Below are positions 55,029 through 64,000 of a stretch of 64,000 bases of DNA, piece after piece (the first letter of the stretch is position 1; every line of letters begins with the position of its first letter). A program made the position numbers and the translations under genes. Below the pieces are notes generated by a model. It searched no databases. It was not told the DNA's origin and worked only from the letters and a program-made list of their open reading frames with translations. Source of the stretch: Adiantum capillus-veneris. Taxonomy: Eukaryota; Streptophyta; Polypodiopsida; Polypodiales; Pteridaceae. The DNA lies in contig CM043971.1 in NCBI GenBank assembly GCA_014529385.2, positions 84,237,340 to 84,301,339 of the forward strand, in the 5' to 3' direction.

Positions 55029-55860
55029 GTGTTTACCATGGCTAGTGACGATATCCCACCTACGCACACTTTTGATTTTGAGCACGTAGATCAAAATCAG
55101 GGCACCACGGGTGCTGCTGACACTAATATGCATGACGATGATGATCTAGGAGATCATGGTTTTGTAGATATGGCTACTTTCAAGACTTTGGAAACTTTCC
55201 AAAGTGTACTTGAACGCAACCTTTCTGCACTCAATGAAAATGTTACAATCTTCCTGAGCTACTTGTGAAATTAGAGGATCTCTCAGCACTGCTGATTTTG
55301 GACGTGCAAAGAAACACAATTTTTGTTTCAGATGTCTTTCGGACCAACATAACAAGAAGGATTGTCCTCTTTTGCAAGGCAAAGGAAGTCCATACACATT
55401 GTGCAACACCTCACATTAGATTCATCTCTTAAATATTGTGTTGTAGAGGTTCTTCATATGGAAGAAAATCACAAGTGTTGTGTGCCTGCTTCAATGGGGT
55501 AGCCCACCTTTGTCCCCCATGATTTGATTTGTATGCATGGCACTAAAAATGGACAACTTGTTCGTATTTTAGTGGATGATGGTGCAACTCATAACTTCTA
55601 GAACTATAAGCTAGCCAAGAAATTGAAGCTTACACAGACTCATTGCTCCCGCTCCCACAAGTATGTGGTAGAGCAGATTTCTGGGAATGATAGAGAAGTA
55701 TGGGACACGGTAGTTCAAGGGGTTGAGCTTATTGTTCAAGATCATACAATGACTGGAATTGGAGCTGATCTCTTTAGATAGTTGATTCCAGTGTTAGAAT
55801 TTAAAGCTACTGGTAGGTCGTCAGTTCAGTTAGTGAAAGTGGAATTAGAGAACTGAGACT
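55029..55860 (+). pseudogene. Ty3/gypsy gag-protease remnant, plus strand
   Basis: MASDDIPPTHTFDFEHVDQN and an acidic helix start the frame; a frameshift near 55265 leads to FGRAKKHNFCFRCLSDQHNK + KDCPLL, a zinc knuckle CFRCLSDQHNKKDC (CX2CX4HX4C). After stops, GQLVRILVDDGATHNF is the protease active-site region (DDGAT in place of DTGAT) with YKLAKKLKL. It ends near 55860 with no RT. The N-terminal gag is short, so it is internally deleted. Confidence 0.65.
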
Positions 55861-56140
55861 GGATTAAAATAGTTAATTGAACTGAAATAGTACACTGAGT
55901 TGAGAGACATACTGGACGATTGAAAAAGTATTTTTAGATTTAGATTAATAGTTTGAGGATAATCAATACAATGTGTATGGGTTTGAATTCAAATGATTAC
56001 AACAATAATGATTACAGAGTGAAGCTAGAGGCAAAAAGCTTGTAACTTGAGAATGCTTGGAAAGCTAAAGCCGAAAGATAAACAGTTAAGCCAAGAACTA
56101 AGAGTAAGAAGCCAGAAGCCCAATTACAATGTAATGGGTC

Positions 56141-56150
56141 CTATTTATAG
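56141..56150 (-). promoter_or_regulatory. TATA box of the putative 3' LTR (minus strand)
   Basis: CTATAAATAG on the minus strand. A TGACGTG motif (56190-56196, as-1/G-box-like half site) lies about 45 bp upstream in transcription sense. This fits a plant LTR promoter reading leftwards. Confidence 0.55.
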
Positions 56151-56259
56151 CTCCCAGGAGTTATTGTAGTAACTGCCTGCGATAATTACTGACGTGTGAC
56201 TGATCCACTGGCATTCCTTCCAAGGGATAATTCCCGTCTGCTGGGAGTGTCTTCGCCTT

Positions 56260-59200
56260 CTACATCCTTCCCTCCTTTCTTGAATTTTTGTATAACTCCA
56301 AAATTTTAAAAAAATCCATGCCTAATTCTGAGTTGGTGTTGAGGAACCCATGTGGGTTTCTGGTTCTGGCCCAAAACCTAAACCCTAAACCCATTTGTCT
56401 GTTTGCCTGAGTTGGCCGATCTTTCTCATGAGTAGGACGATGTTCCTCATGATAGTACTCCTCTGGAGTTGCTAGCTCTTCTGGTATAGCTAGCCTCATA
56501 CCATACTTCATGCTTGTTGAGTGCTTGACACCCCTATAATTGTAATTCCAAGGGTGCCCAGCCAAAGAAATTCCAGTGCCTCATTGGGAAAATCCACCGT
56601 CAGATTCTAAGATAAAACTACCTAGTATCCTTACATTGAACCCGCTTCCTCTTGCCTTCTTCTATGTCGGTGCCTCAGAAGTCCCAGTGCCAGCATTGTC
56701 CTTCTTGATAATTCTATAAACGGCCTCCTATTTAAGATGATCCCACCTTTTAGTGGATATCTCCAATTCTTAAGGCATGAGAGGATTATAGGTTTTGGTG
56801 TCCGGATCATACAACGTGCGTCTATCCTTTGTCAGACAAGTTCTGGCCAATTTATGACAATGCGAGGTTGTGTGGATCCATCCCTGCGGAAGAGGCTGAT
56901 TTGTTTTAATCCTAGCTTCAAAGAGAGTCTCAACCATTTCTCTGTACTGTGGCCCCAGTCTTGGTTTAGCCGTGATATCCTTTTCAGGGATCTTAGAGGA
57001 ATCCACAATGAGTTGAAGCAACTAATTTGTGATCTTGGTGAGACCTCTGAGCTGGATCTTCCATTGTCCCATACAGAGTTTGACCCTCTGCATTTCTCCT
57101 TGCAGTTTTAAAACATCATTCAGTTGGAGAGCATCATTGATCAGTGTTTGCCAGGTTTTCCATTCTACAGTGGCTTGCTCATACCACTCCTGAAGATCAT
57201 CAATGACATTAAAGTATGTGAGCCAATCCACCGGTTCTGGATGTTGAGAATACATTGCTGGGAAAAATCTGGGTAGTTTAGCTTCCTTAGCAGGTAATTC
57301 ATATAGAAGAACTAATGAATCAGGCACAACAAGAAATTAAGTACAGCCTGATTCTCCTATTGCATCATCTTCCAAATCACATGGACTAACTGAAAGAGTC
57401 TTCAAAGAGCAGTTTCCTGTTCCCCTACTATCATTTGAGTCCAAGGTCCTTTATTGATGGAAGTTTAATCTTCAATAATAGCTTGTACCCTATGGTCCAA
57501 AACTCCTCTGGCAATTTTCATCCGAAGTAGAACTTCCTTTAGTTGATTCCTAACTTCCTTCATGCACTTATATGAAGTCCTGTTTCCAAGCAGTAAATCC
57601 AATACAAGGGCTAAAGAGTGTATGTCCGTAGTAGACTGTCGCTGCCATTGTGGATTGACTATCCTTTTATTAGAAGTCAGTGCCTACTCAAGTACCCTTA
57701 CCAACAGTTGGATGCTGCTTGGATGCACAGGTAGTTGGCACAACTCCTGATCATGGAAAGCAGCTAATTTCCAATGTTGAATCATTTCTCTAGCGCCGAT
57801 ATATAGCGTTTGAAATCATTCTAGATCAGAGAGAAGAGCATCATCTTCCAAATATATCCTAGTAATAGGAGCTTGCTGATGTCTCAGTCTCTTGTTTAGT
57901 GTGCTGAGCTGTAATGAATGTTTCACATCACCCTTCAAGGACTCAATCATGAATTTGGATTTTCCTTTCACATCTAGACTCTGTTGTGACTAGTGTACTG
58001 GAGAGGCTTTAGTGTTGTCCATCTTTCCATTGCCTAGTTGCTAATCATTAGCCCAATGGTCTGAATGGCCCTTGTACTGGTCTGGCTGGTATATGTTGGG
58101 CTGACTGCCCCCTTGTGGCAGCTGATCTACTAGCACCAAATCCTGAAGGTGGATAAGGAGGAAAGTCATTATCATCATCAGGTTTGTCTGCTCGGTTGTC
58201 CTCCCTTTCCTCATCCTTCTCTTCTGCTTTTTCAGAATCCTCATCAAGGTTATTCTGCTTATCAATGCAGTCGAGGATAGCTTGATTTTCCAAGGCATTG
58301 TTATATTCAGAAAGATTATCTTGCAAATCACTCTTCATGGTCTTCATAAGTGCCTTCACATTATCCATATTGAAAGTGACGTTGCCTTCTGAATTCAGAA
58401 TATTAGCCAAGTTATTATATATATACCTCTCTGTTAAAGAGGCTTTTAATGAATTGTGGCTCGTCAATAGTGCGTTGAAATCAACCCTCTTCATTCTCAA
58501 CATAGTCTCATATCTGTCAACTTTTCTCAGAGCCTTTGCCTTGTCTTCAGTTAACTACCTATTCTCTGATTTAAGCTTTAACAACTTACCTTCCAATGTT
58601 TGAATTGTCTTGGCTGACTGATTTTCAAGAATACTATGCCGCAAAGATTGTGCTCCTATATACTGCTTTAATTTCGTAACTTTCTATTGACTATTTTCTA
58701 GTTCTTCTTTTAGCTTATGTACTTCATCAATGGAAGCTGAGGTATCCATCATTTGTCCCATAGGATTTACAATTGTATTCCATGATGATTGGATAAGCAC
58801 AAAGCAACCATCCATTACCGTCGCGACTGGGTCAGCAGCAATTGGCTCATAAACCATAACAAGAGCCATCTATGGTAACGTTGCAAAGTCAGGCTTCTAA
58901 AGAATCAATCATCCTTTGAGAGGGTGATTCTGTAACTGCTGTAGTTTGTCCTTTGTGGTTAAGGCTAAAGCCAAAAGGGATATGAATTTTGCTAACTAGA
59001 CTGGCAGGTTCTGGACCCTTTCCCTTATTAGTATGAACAACCAGCTGATAAGCACTGGTCCTCTTGTGCTAGTCTTTTCAAGTAATGGTGTTTGTTGGAG
59101 TCTACTCTGCTTGCTGGCTGGTCCTAGCAATAATCCATGCTAGAGTCTATTCATCATGTGTTGCTGAAGCCTCACCTGCTGAAGTCTTGTCTACTGAAGG

Positions 59201-60318
59201 TTTTGCAGTAGGTAAAGTCTTAACCTGACTTTCTAGTTGCTTTAAGAAAGCACAACTTTTGGCCAATGTAGCCTTTGGTTCATTGAACTACTGGCTTCCA
59301 TCTGTGTGGCCTTCCTCTTTTGTCCAATTAGAGCAACTGAGTGCCTGGAGCTTCTTCATCTGAACATAAGTCAACATTGTTAGTCTCTCGGATGGGCTTC
59401 TGACTTCAAGCCATCCGTACCTGATAATGAGCATCTAGAGAAGTTTCCCAGTAAGGAAATTGCCAGACATACCAAGCTTTGAAAACATTATGAGATTTCA
59501 ACTTGGCAGTCTACTGAAACACATTGCGACATAATATCTGACATAAATTGATTGGAGCTGTAGCATCTAATCTTTTTGCAAGCAACATAGCAAAAACAAC
59601 TTTTCTGACACATATGTGGCTTATTTTTCAAACTAACAGCTTCGGCCACAAACCGGTAAGCAGCGGGGACGTCTAGACCTACTACTAGAACCCCTTGTGC
59701 ACTAGCCTTGTGTTTTTTCTTGATTGCTTCATCTTCCTTAAGAGCTACACTTATCTATTCTACAGTTGTTGTGGTCGGCTTTGGCTCATTTGGCATTTTG
59801 AAGGCATAAGCAATGCAGTCAAGAGTGGCTGACACTTTCATACCATTTACAACAGCACTGCCCTCATCAACATTGAAGGAATCAAGAACCTGCTTGATTA
59901 TAGCAATGTCAAAATTTAAGCTTGTGGCTTGTATCACTATCTGCAAATCCCACACTCGGAGCAATGCTTTGGCTTGCTTAGTAAACACATACCGTTGTAT
60001 CTTGCTATGGGGAATAAGTGGTAAAGAAGCTTTAATAGAGGTGATGAGAGCCGAAGTTTTGTCTAGGGTATCCTACATCTTTTTCGACATTTTTCTTCTA
60101 CCCATGCATTGTGAAGATGATAAGTTTGTAGAGGAAGAAGACTTACTTGGATAGTCAAAGCCATAACCAGGTGTGTCTGGTAAGGATAGACAGTGATCAA
60201 CAAATGCTTTGGATGAGGAAGTTTGTGGTTGTAGTGAAGAAGCCTCAAAGCTTGGAGATGGCGAATGTGTAACAACAAGTAGGCATCGCGCAGGAGATTT
60301 ATAAGGAAAAATGCCCAC
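56260..60318 (-). pseudogene. Long extra ORF downstream of integrase, degenerate
   Basis: One minus-strand frame runs from MGIFPYKSPARC at 60318 to about 58048 and again from 57404 to a TAG at 56260; only about 57405-58040 lies in another frame. Total about 1,350 codons. Segments: Ser/Pro-rich N-terminus; VFTKQAKALLRVWDLQIVIQ and NGMKVSATLDCIAYAFKMPN (somewhat like the 'putative plant transposon protein' domain of Athila-type ORFs); coiled coils (VHKLKEELENSQ, TIQTLEGKLLKLKSE); an acidic/Pro tract (KAEEKDEEREDN, DFPPYPPSGFG); and a C-terminal region (WLTYFNVIDDLQEWYEQATV, DRRTLYDPDTKTYNPL). In 60318-58048 I count about 10 TAG, 3 TAA and 3 TGA. Function unknown. Confidence 0.55.
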
Positions 60319-60503
60319 TCGCCTAACTTTTATACGCGTTCACGCCATAAAAGCTCCACTACTTACTGCTCCTAGAGTTTTGTGCAGCACTGGCGACGTG
60401 GCATACATGCATTGGCTAACACTCCCCATATTCCTTATAATGATTATTACAAGCAATTCCACTGGTCCTTTTCCCCATAAAAACTGATACTGGCTTTGAC
60501 ACT

Positions 60504-61640
60504 TTATGATTCTGCTACTAACATGGTTTTGTCGTGCTGAGACTTTTCTGACCCCTTGATTGGCTCTGGTACTGGTTGTACATGAAAAAGGTTTAGAATA
60601 GCTGACTCTGAATTTTCCTGGCCATCAATTCCCAAAATGCCAGTATCTTCTCCCTTGGAAGTCTCTTTTTCATTCGAATAATATAGCTTGATCTTGGCCC
60701 CATTATAAACACATGACATCAGTAATCCAGATAAATCTTTGAACCTTACTGCGCCATTTGAAAACACCCAATTGACTTCATATGAACCAGTCCAAGCTAT
60801 CTTGAATTTTGGTTTCTTAGGACCCAGTTTAGATTGAAAGAGTAGAACCAAGTTTCCCTTCTGGAATTCCCTGACTTTGATTCGTCTAATCATGCCAGTG
60901 TTTTCTTCTTTGTTGAGTTCTAGCATAGCCCGTTGTCTTAACTCATCCAATGGTACTAATTCCTCTAGTCTATTTTTAAGATTATGATTGAAATCTAATC
61001 CATACTCTACTGCCATCCTGAGACTGGGAATTACAAATTCCATAGGCACTACAACTTTAGTACCATACACCATTCTGAACGGTGTTAGTCCGGTAGTGAC
61101 CTTATAAGCTGTCCTGTAGGCCCATAGAGCAGTGTAGGCTTCAGATCCCACTAGTGTGGCTCCTTCTGCACAATTTTGGTAAGAATGGCCTTGATGGTTT
61201 TATTACTGCTCTCTGCTTGCTCATTGCACTTGGGATAATATAGCGTTGATTTTCGGTGCTTGACTGAGAGCATTTCCATCAGAATATCCATAATATCATT
61301 AATAAAGTGTGTCCCTTGATTAGACACAATCTCCATAGAACATCCATATCGATAGATAATATTTTCAAATATGAATACAGCAGTGTGTTGTCTGGAAGAG
61401 CCTTAGCTTCCACCCATTTGTTGACATAACAAGTAGCCATCAATATATACCGCTTCTTCCTTGGAGTAATTTTCTTGAATGGACCCATGAAATCCAGACT
61501 GCATTTCATAAAGACTCCCAGTGGTTGAAGTGGAGTAAGAGGAGTCATACCAGCTATTGCTGGTCTACCCATCCTCTAGCATATGTCACATGTTTTGCAA
61601 AATATTCTAACATCAGATATTAGAGTTTGCCACCACAATC
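60504..61640 (-). pseudogene. Integrase of the right-end gypsy element
   Basis: Minus strand: CKTCDIC, TAG, RMGRPAIAG (family consensus CQRMGRP, so TAG stands for Gln) closes the zinc finger. SLDFMGPFKKITPRKKRYIL holds the first catalytic Asp; VSNQGTHFIND corresponds to the second (Asp replaced by Asn in SNQG, usual SDQG/SDNG). SVKHRKSTLYYPKCNEQAES + SNKTIK holds the Glu. The C-terminus has LTPFRMVYGTKVVVP and a GPY-like WTGSYEVNWVFSNG. Frameshifts at about 61300 and 61150. Confidence 0.78.
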
Positions 61641-61849
61641 CAGCCTGCAAAATCTTCTTGTAAGTAATATTAGTGGAGAAATTCTTCTTCCATTGGTACA
61701 CATCATCAAAGAACCCCATCTACTCCCAGTCTATAGATCATTCCTCCTATGATGGTGAACTTCAGACTCTTAATAATTAGAGTCTTCTTCTGATTCTAAG
61801 TCCAGTTTTCTAGGAATCCTCCTTTAGAAAGGAACTGATATACATCATA

Positions 61850-63370
61850 TCATTCTCGATTGGTGTTTTCCTCAGCTGTTACCTGAAATAATTCTGCGTC
61901 CATTGGATCATCTCTCAAGGATACTTTGAAGTATCCATCAGTACTTCTGGATAGGAAATCATCACCACGATGGTTTTTACCGGGCTTATGAAATATACAG
62001 AATTCAAACTCCATCAGGAACATCATCCATCTTATCACTCTGCCTTGAATAATGAATTTGTTAATAAAAAATAATAATTCTTGATGATCCACATAAAAAT
62101 GAAATAGCTTACCCACCAAATAGCGTCGAAATTTAGTAGCACTAAAAATCATTCCTGGGCTTCTCTTTCAGTAGTGGTATATCCCTGTTCAGCTTGACTG
62201 AATCTTCGACTGGTAAAATACACTGGATAATCATTCATCCCTTCTAGTTGAGCCAATATTGCTCCCATTGCCTGTCCTGAAGCATCAACATGCGCATGAA
62301 AAATAACATCCCAATTCGGTTGTCAAAGGACCAGTTGAGTGATAATGGCATTCTTCAAATATTCAAACTCTCATCACATTCAACAGTCCGGTTGAACTTG
62401 CTGTTCTTTTTTGTGAGCTCATACAAAGGCAATGCCTTGGAAGAAAACATATGCACAAATCTTCTATGAAAATTGATATATCCCAAGAAAGAACTTAGCT
62501 CTGATGCCATGCGTGGTGCCTTAGCTTGCTGGACACACTGGATCTTGTCGTTGGCCATCTCTATGCCATTCTTGGACACTTTGTGTCCCAACAGTTGTCC
62601 TTTCTAGACCAAGAAAACAAATTTGAATGTGTTCAAATAGATCTGTTTTTCCTTGTAGCACTGGAAAACCATTTCTAGAAAGAGTAAATGCTTCTCCTCA
62701 GTTGAATAAATAGTGAAGTCATCCATAAATATGGTGAGAAACTGGTGGAGAAATTCACTGCATATTTCCATCATACATCTTTGGAAGGTTGCTGGAGCAT
62801 TGCAAAGACCAAATGGCATAACCAGATACATGAATGCTCCACATCCAGAAGAAAAGTAGTTTTGCTCCGGTCGTAACGAGCAATCTATAGCTGATTATAG
62901 CCACTATAGCCATCCATAAAGCTATACATCTCGTGGCTTGCAATTTCATCAAGAAGCATGTCCGTAAATGGTAATGGAAAAGGATCCTTAATGGTCTGAT
63001 AATTCAGCTTTTGATAATCCACGCAAACTCTGAGCTTTCCATTTTTATTGGGCACTACTACAATAGGAAATAACCAGTCACTACTGCCGACCTCAGTGAT
63101 AAACCTAGCCTTCAGAAGGTTATCTATTTCTTCCTTGACCTTCTTGGAATAATTTGGATTCATTCAAGACCGTTGCAGTCTCACTGGTCTGGCATCCGAT
63201 TTCAGAGGTATTGTATGTTGATAGACTTCAGGATCTACCCCTTTTAGATCAATGTGTTCCCATGCGAATATGTCTTTGTACTTATGAAACATGTCTCGGG
63301 ATTTCTCTTTCATTCCTGGGTCTAGATGCTTGTTGACTTTGATTAATGTAGGATTTTTCTTAGATCCCAT
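61850..63370 (-). pseudogene. RT and RNase H of the right-end gypsy element
   Basis: Minus strand: WEHIDLKGVDPEVYQHTI, RPVRLQRS, TGA for Arg, MNPNYSKKVKEEIDNLLKA, NKNGKLRVCVDYQKLN, SFMDGYSGYNQL, TAG for Gln, IAR; then YLVMPFGLCNAPATFQRCMM and catalytic FMDD (TIFMDDFTIYS); GHKVSKNGIEM, LSSFLGYINFHRRFV; RNase H pieces (FYVDHQELLFFI, FHKPGKNHRGDDFLSR). Two or more frameshifts. The YxDD-equivalent residues survive but no continuous frame remains. Confidence 0.82.
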
Positions 63371-63403
63371 GTTCCATTCTTCAAATTCTTGATCATCTAG
63401 AAT

Positions 63404-64000
63404 TTACCAAATAGGCCCACCTCCCTTCCTCTTGGTTGACTCCTCAGCATAATCCCAAGACGGACCCCTTAATTTTGAGCCATCTTTCTGATCTTCAGTA
63501 ATTTCCTCAGAGTGTACCTTTTCAGAGGTCGCTGGCGTATTGGAATCTGAGAGTTCCTCTGTAAAGTCAACTGGTTTTTGTGGCCTTCCACTTAGCTGAA
63601 CTGGTCGTTCTCCAGAATTCATTTTGGTGAACTGACCTGGAAATTGCTTCCTTTGCTTTTCAGCTTGATCTTTGTCAAATAATACTGCATTTGGATCTAT
63701 CTCGGCTAATGAAAGATATTCATTACTGCTAGCATCCTCTCCATTTTCTTTACTCCATACTTTTGGAAAATATCTTTTGGTCTCAGTGCCTTTCTCCAGT
63801 TCCTAGTGTTGTTTGTCTGAATCTGAATTCTTCTACTGTCGCCTTGGATTTCCAGAGTCTGATTAGCATAGCCGTTTGCAACCATGGGTGCCCCAGTAGC
63901 ATCCCATATGTGCCTTGCACATCTAGTACTAGGAAGCTGGCCTTGAACTTTTATTTTCCCACCCTTATCAGCATACTCTCTAGCATCCTAGTTGCCTGCA
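63404..64000 (-). pseudogene. Protease/linker of the right-end gypsy element, runs off the edge
   Basis: Near the edge LDVQGTYGMLLGHPWLQTA is the C-terminal retropepsin strand (typical GTYGMLLGRPWL). A stop-rich stretch and a Glu/Lys/Ser linker (63404-63622, TEELSDSNTPATSEKVHSEE) lead into RT. The active-site part lies outside the window. Confidence 0.65.

Larger units (their letters stand above)
55870..64000 (-). mobile_element. Decayed Ty3/gypsy element with long extra ORF, runs off the right edge
   Basis: Minus strand from the right edge: protease, RT, RNase H, integrase, then a 4-kb extra reading frame and a promoter-like LTR region (TATA at 56141-56150). This gives gypsy order plus a third gene after integrase, the position of env-like ORFs in Athila/Tat elements. 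The 3' LTR probably lies below 56260 but its ends were not fixed; the 5' LTR is outside the window. Confidence 0.8.

Noticed and set aside
50144-60318. Alternative genetic code with TAG as glutamine
   Set aside because: TAG is the conserved terminal stop after ETSD in both C3 (32951) and C4 (36847) and ends the HMA fragment; other genes in the window end at TGA or TAA normally. Methylation-driven decay is simpler.
55870-64000. Endogenous plant pararetrovirus (caulimovirid)
   Set aside because: The TATA/TGACG promoter pair looked suggestive, but an integrase (zinc finger and DDE core) lies between RNase H and the extra ORF, which caulimovirids lack; no movement-protein motif seen.

Overview
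The window looks like repeat-dense nuclear DNA of a land plant. The signs are CACTA (En/Spm) transposons with TNP2 and TNPA genes, spliceosomal introns, Ty1/copia and Ty3/gypsy LTR retrotransposons with initiator-Met-tRNA primer sites, a plant hAT remnant and a captured heavy-metal-associated (HMA) domain. Nothing looks bacterial or organellar. I saw no intact single-copy host gene and no rRNA or tRNA gene. I cannot name the species.

Layout. 1-13256: the 3' part of a CACTA element (C1) whose left end is outside the window. Its TNP2 gene is split by a nearly complete Ty3/gypsy element (341-10013). 13257-14760: decayed sequence. 14761-24257: CACTA element C2 with a perfect TCT target duplication. 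C2 is an internally deleted relative of C1 and carries a 173-bp tandem array, a gypsy gag fragment and a full-length minus-strand copia (15964-21144, ATTTT duplication). 24258-25970: decayed minus-strand gypsy, the likely target of C2. 26400-27282: two degenerate arrays of hairpin repeats. 27283-33539: CACTA element C3 (CTA duplication) with TNP2, TNPA, a strong terminal hairpin and a captured HMA-domain fragment. 33731-34330: hAT remnant. 35795-42210: minus-strand gypsy split by a truncated inverted CACTA (C4, 36242-39072) and a gag-only copia-like element (39073-40940). 45610-49004: minus-strand gag-only gypsy element. 50144-50536: minus-strand coiled-coil/RING-H2 pseudogene. 55029-55860: gypsy gag-protease remnant. 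55870-64000: decayed minus-strand gypsy with a very long extra reading frame after integrase.

How the parts relate. TNP2 and TNPA of CACTA elements act together on subterminal repeats, and the GCGTCGCTAT-type repeats and hairpins here lie where such sites are expected. Every transposase gene in the window is broken, so C1-C4 would need proteins from elsewhere. The nested junctions give a relative order: gypsy into C1; C2 into an older gypsy, then copia into C2; C3 into the hairpin-repeat tract. Many old reading frames are broken mainly by TAG codons where glutamine is expected, which fits deamination of methylated CAG (CHG) sites.

Most interesting candidates: two tandem, overlapping, mutually related small ORFs inside the LTRs of the gypsy at 341-10013; loss of introns at two TNP2 positions in one CACTA family; the HMA fragment carried by C3; the C(TACG)G hairpin in the 173-bp satellite; and the extra ORF of about 1,350 codons in the gypsy at the right end.
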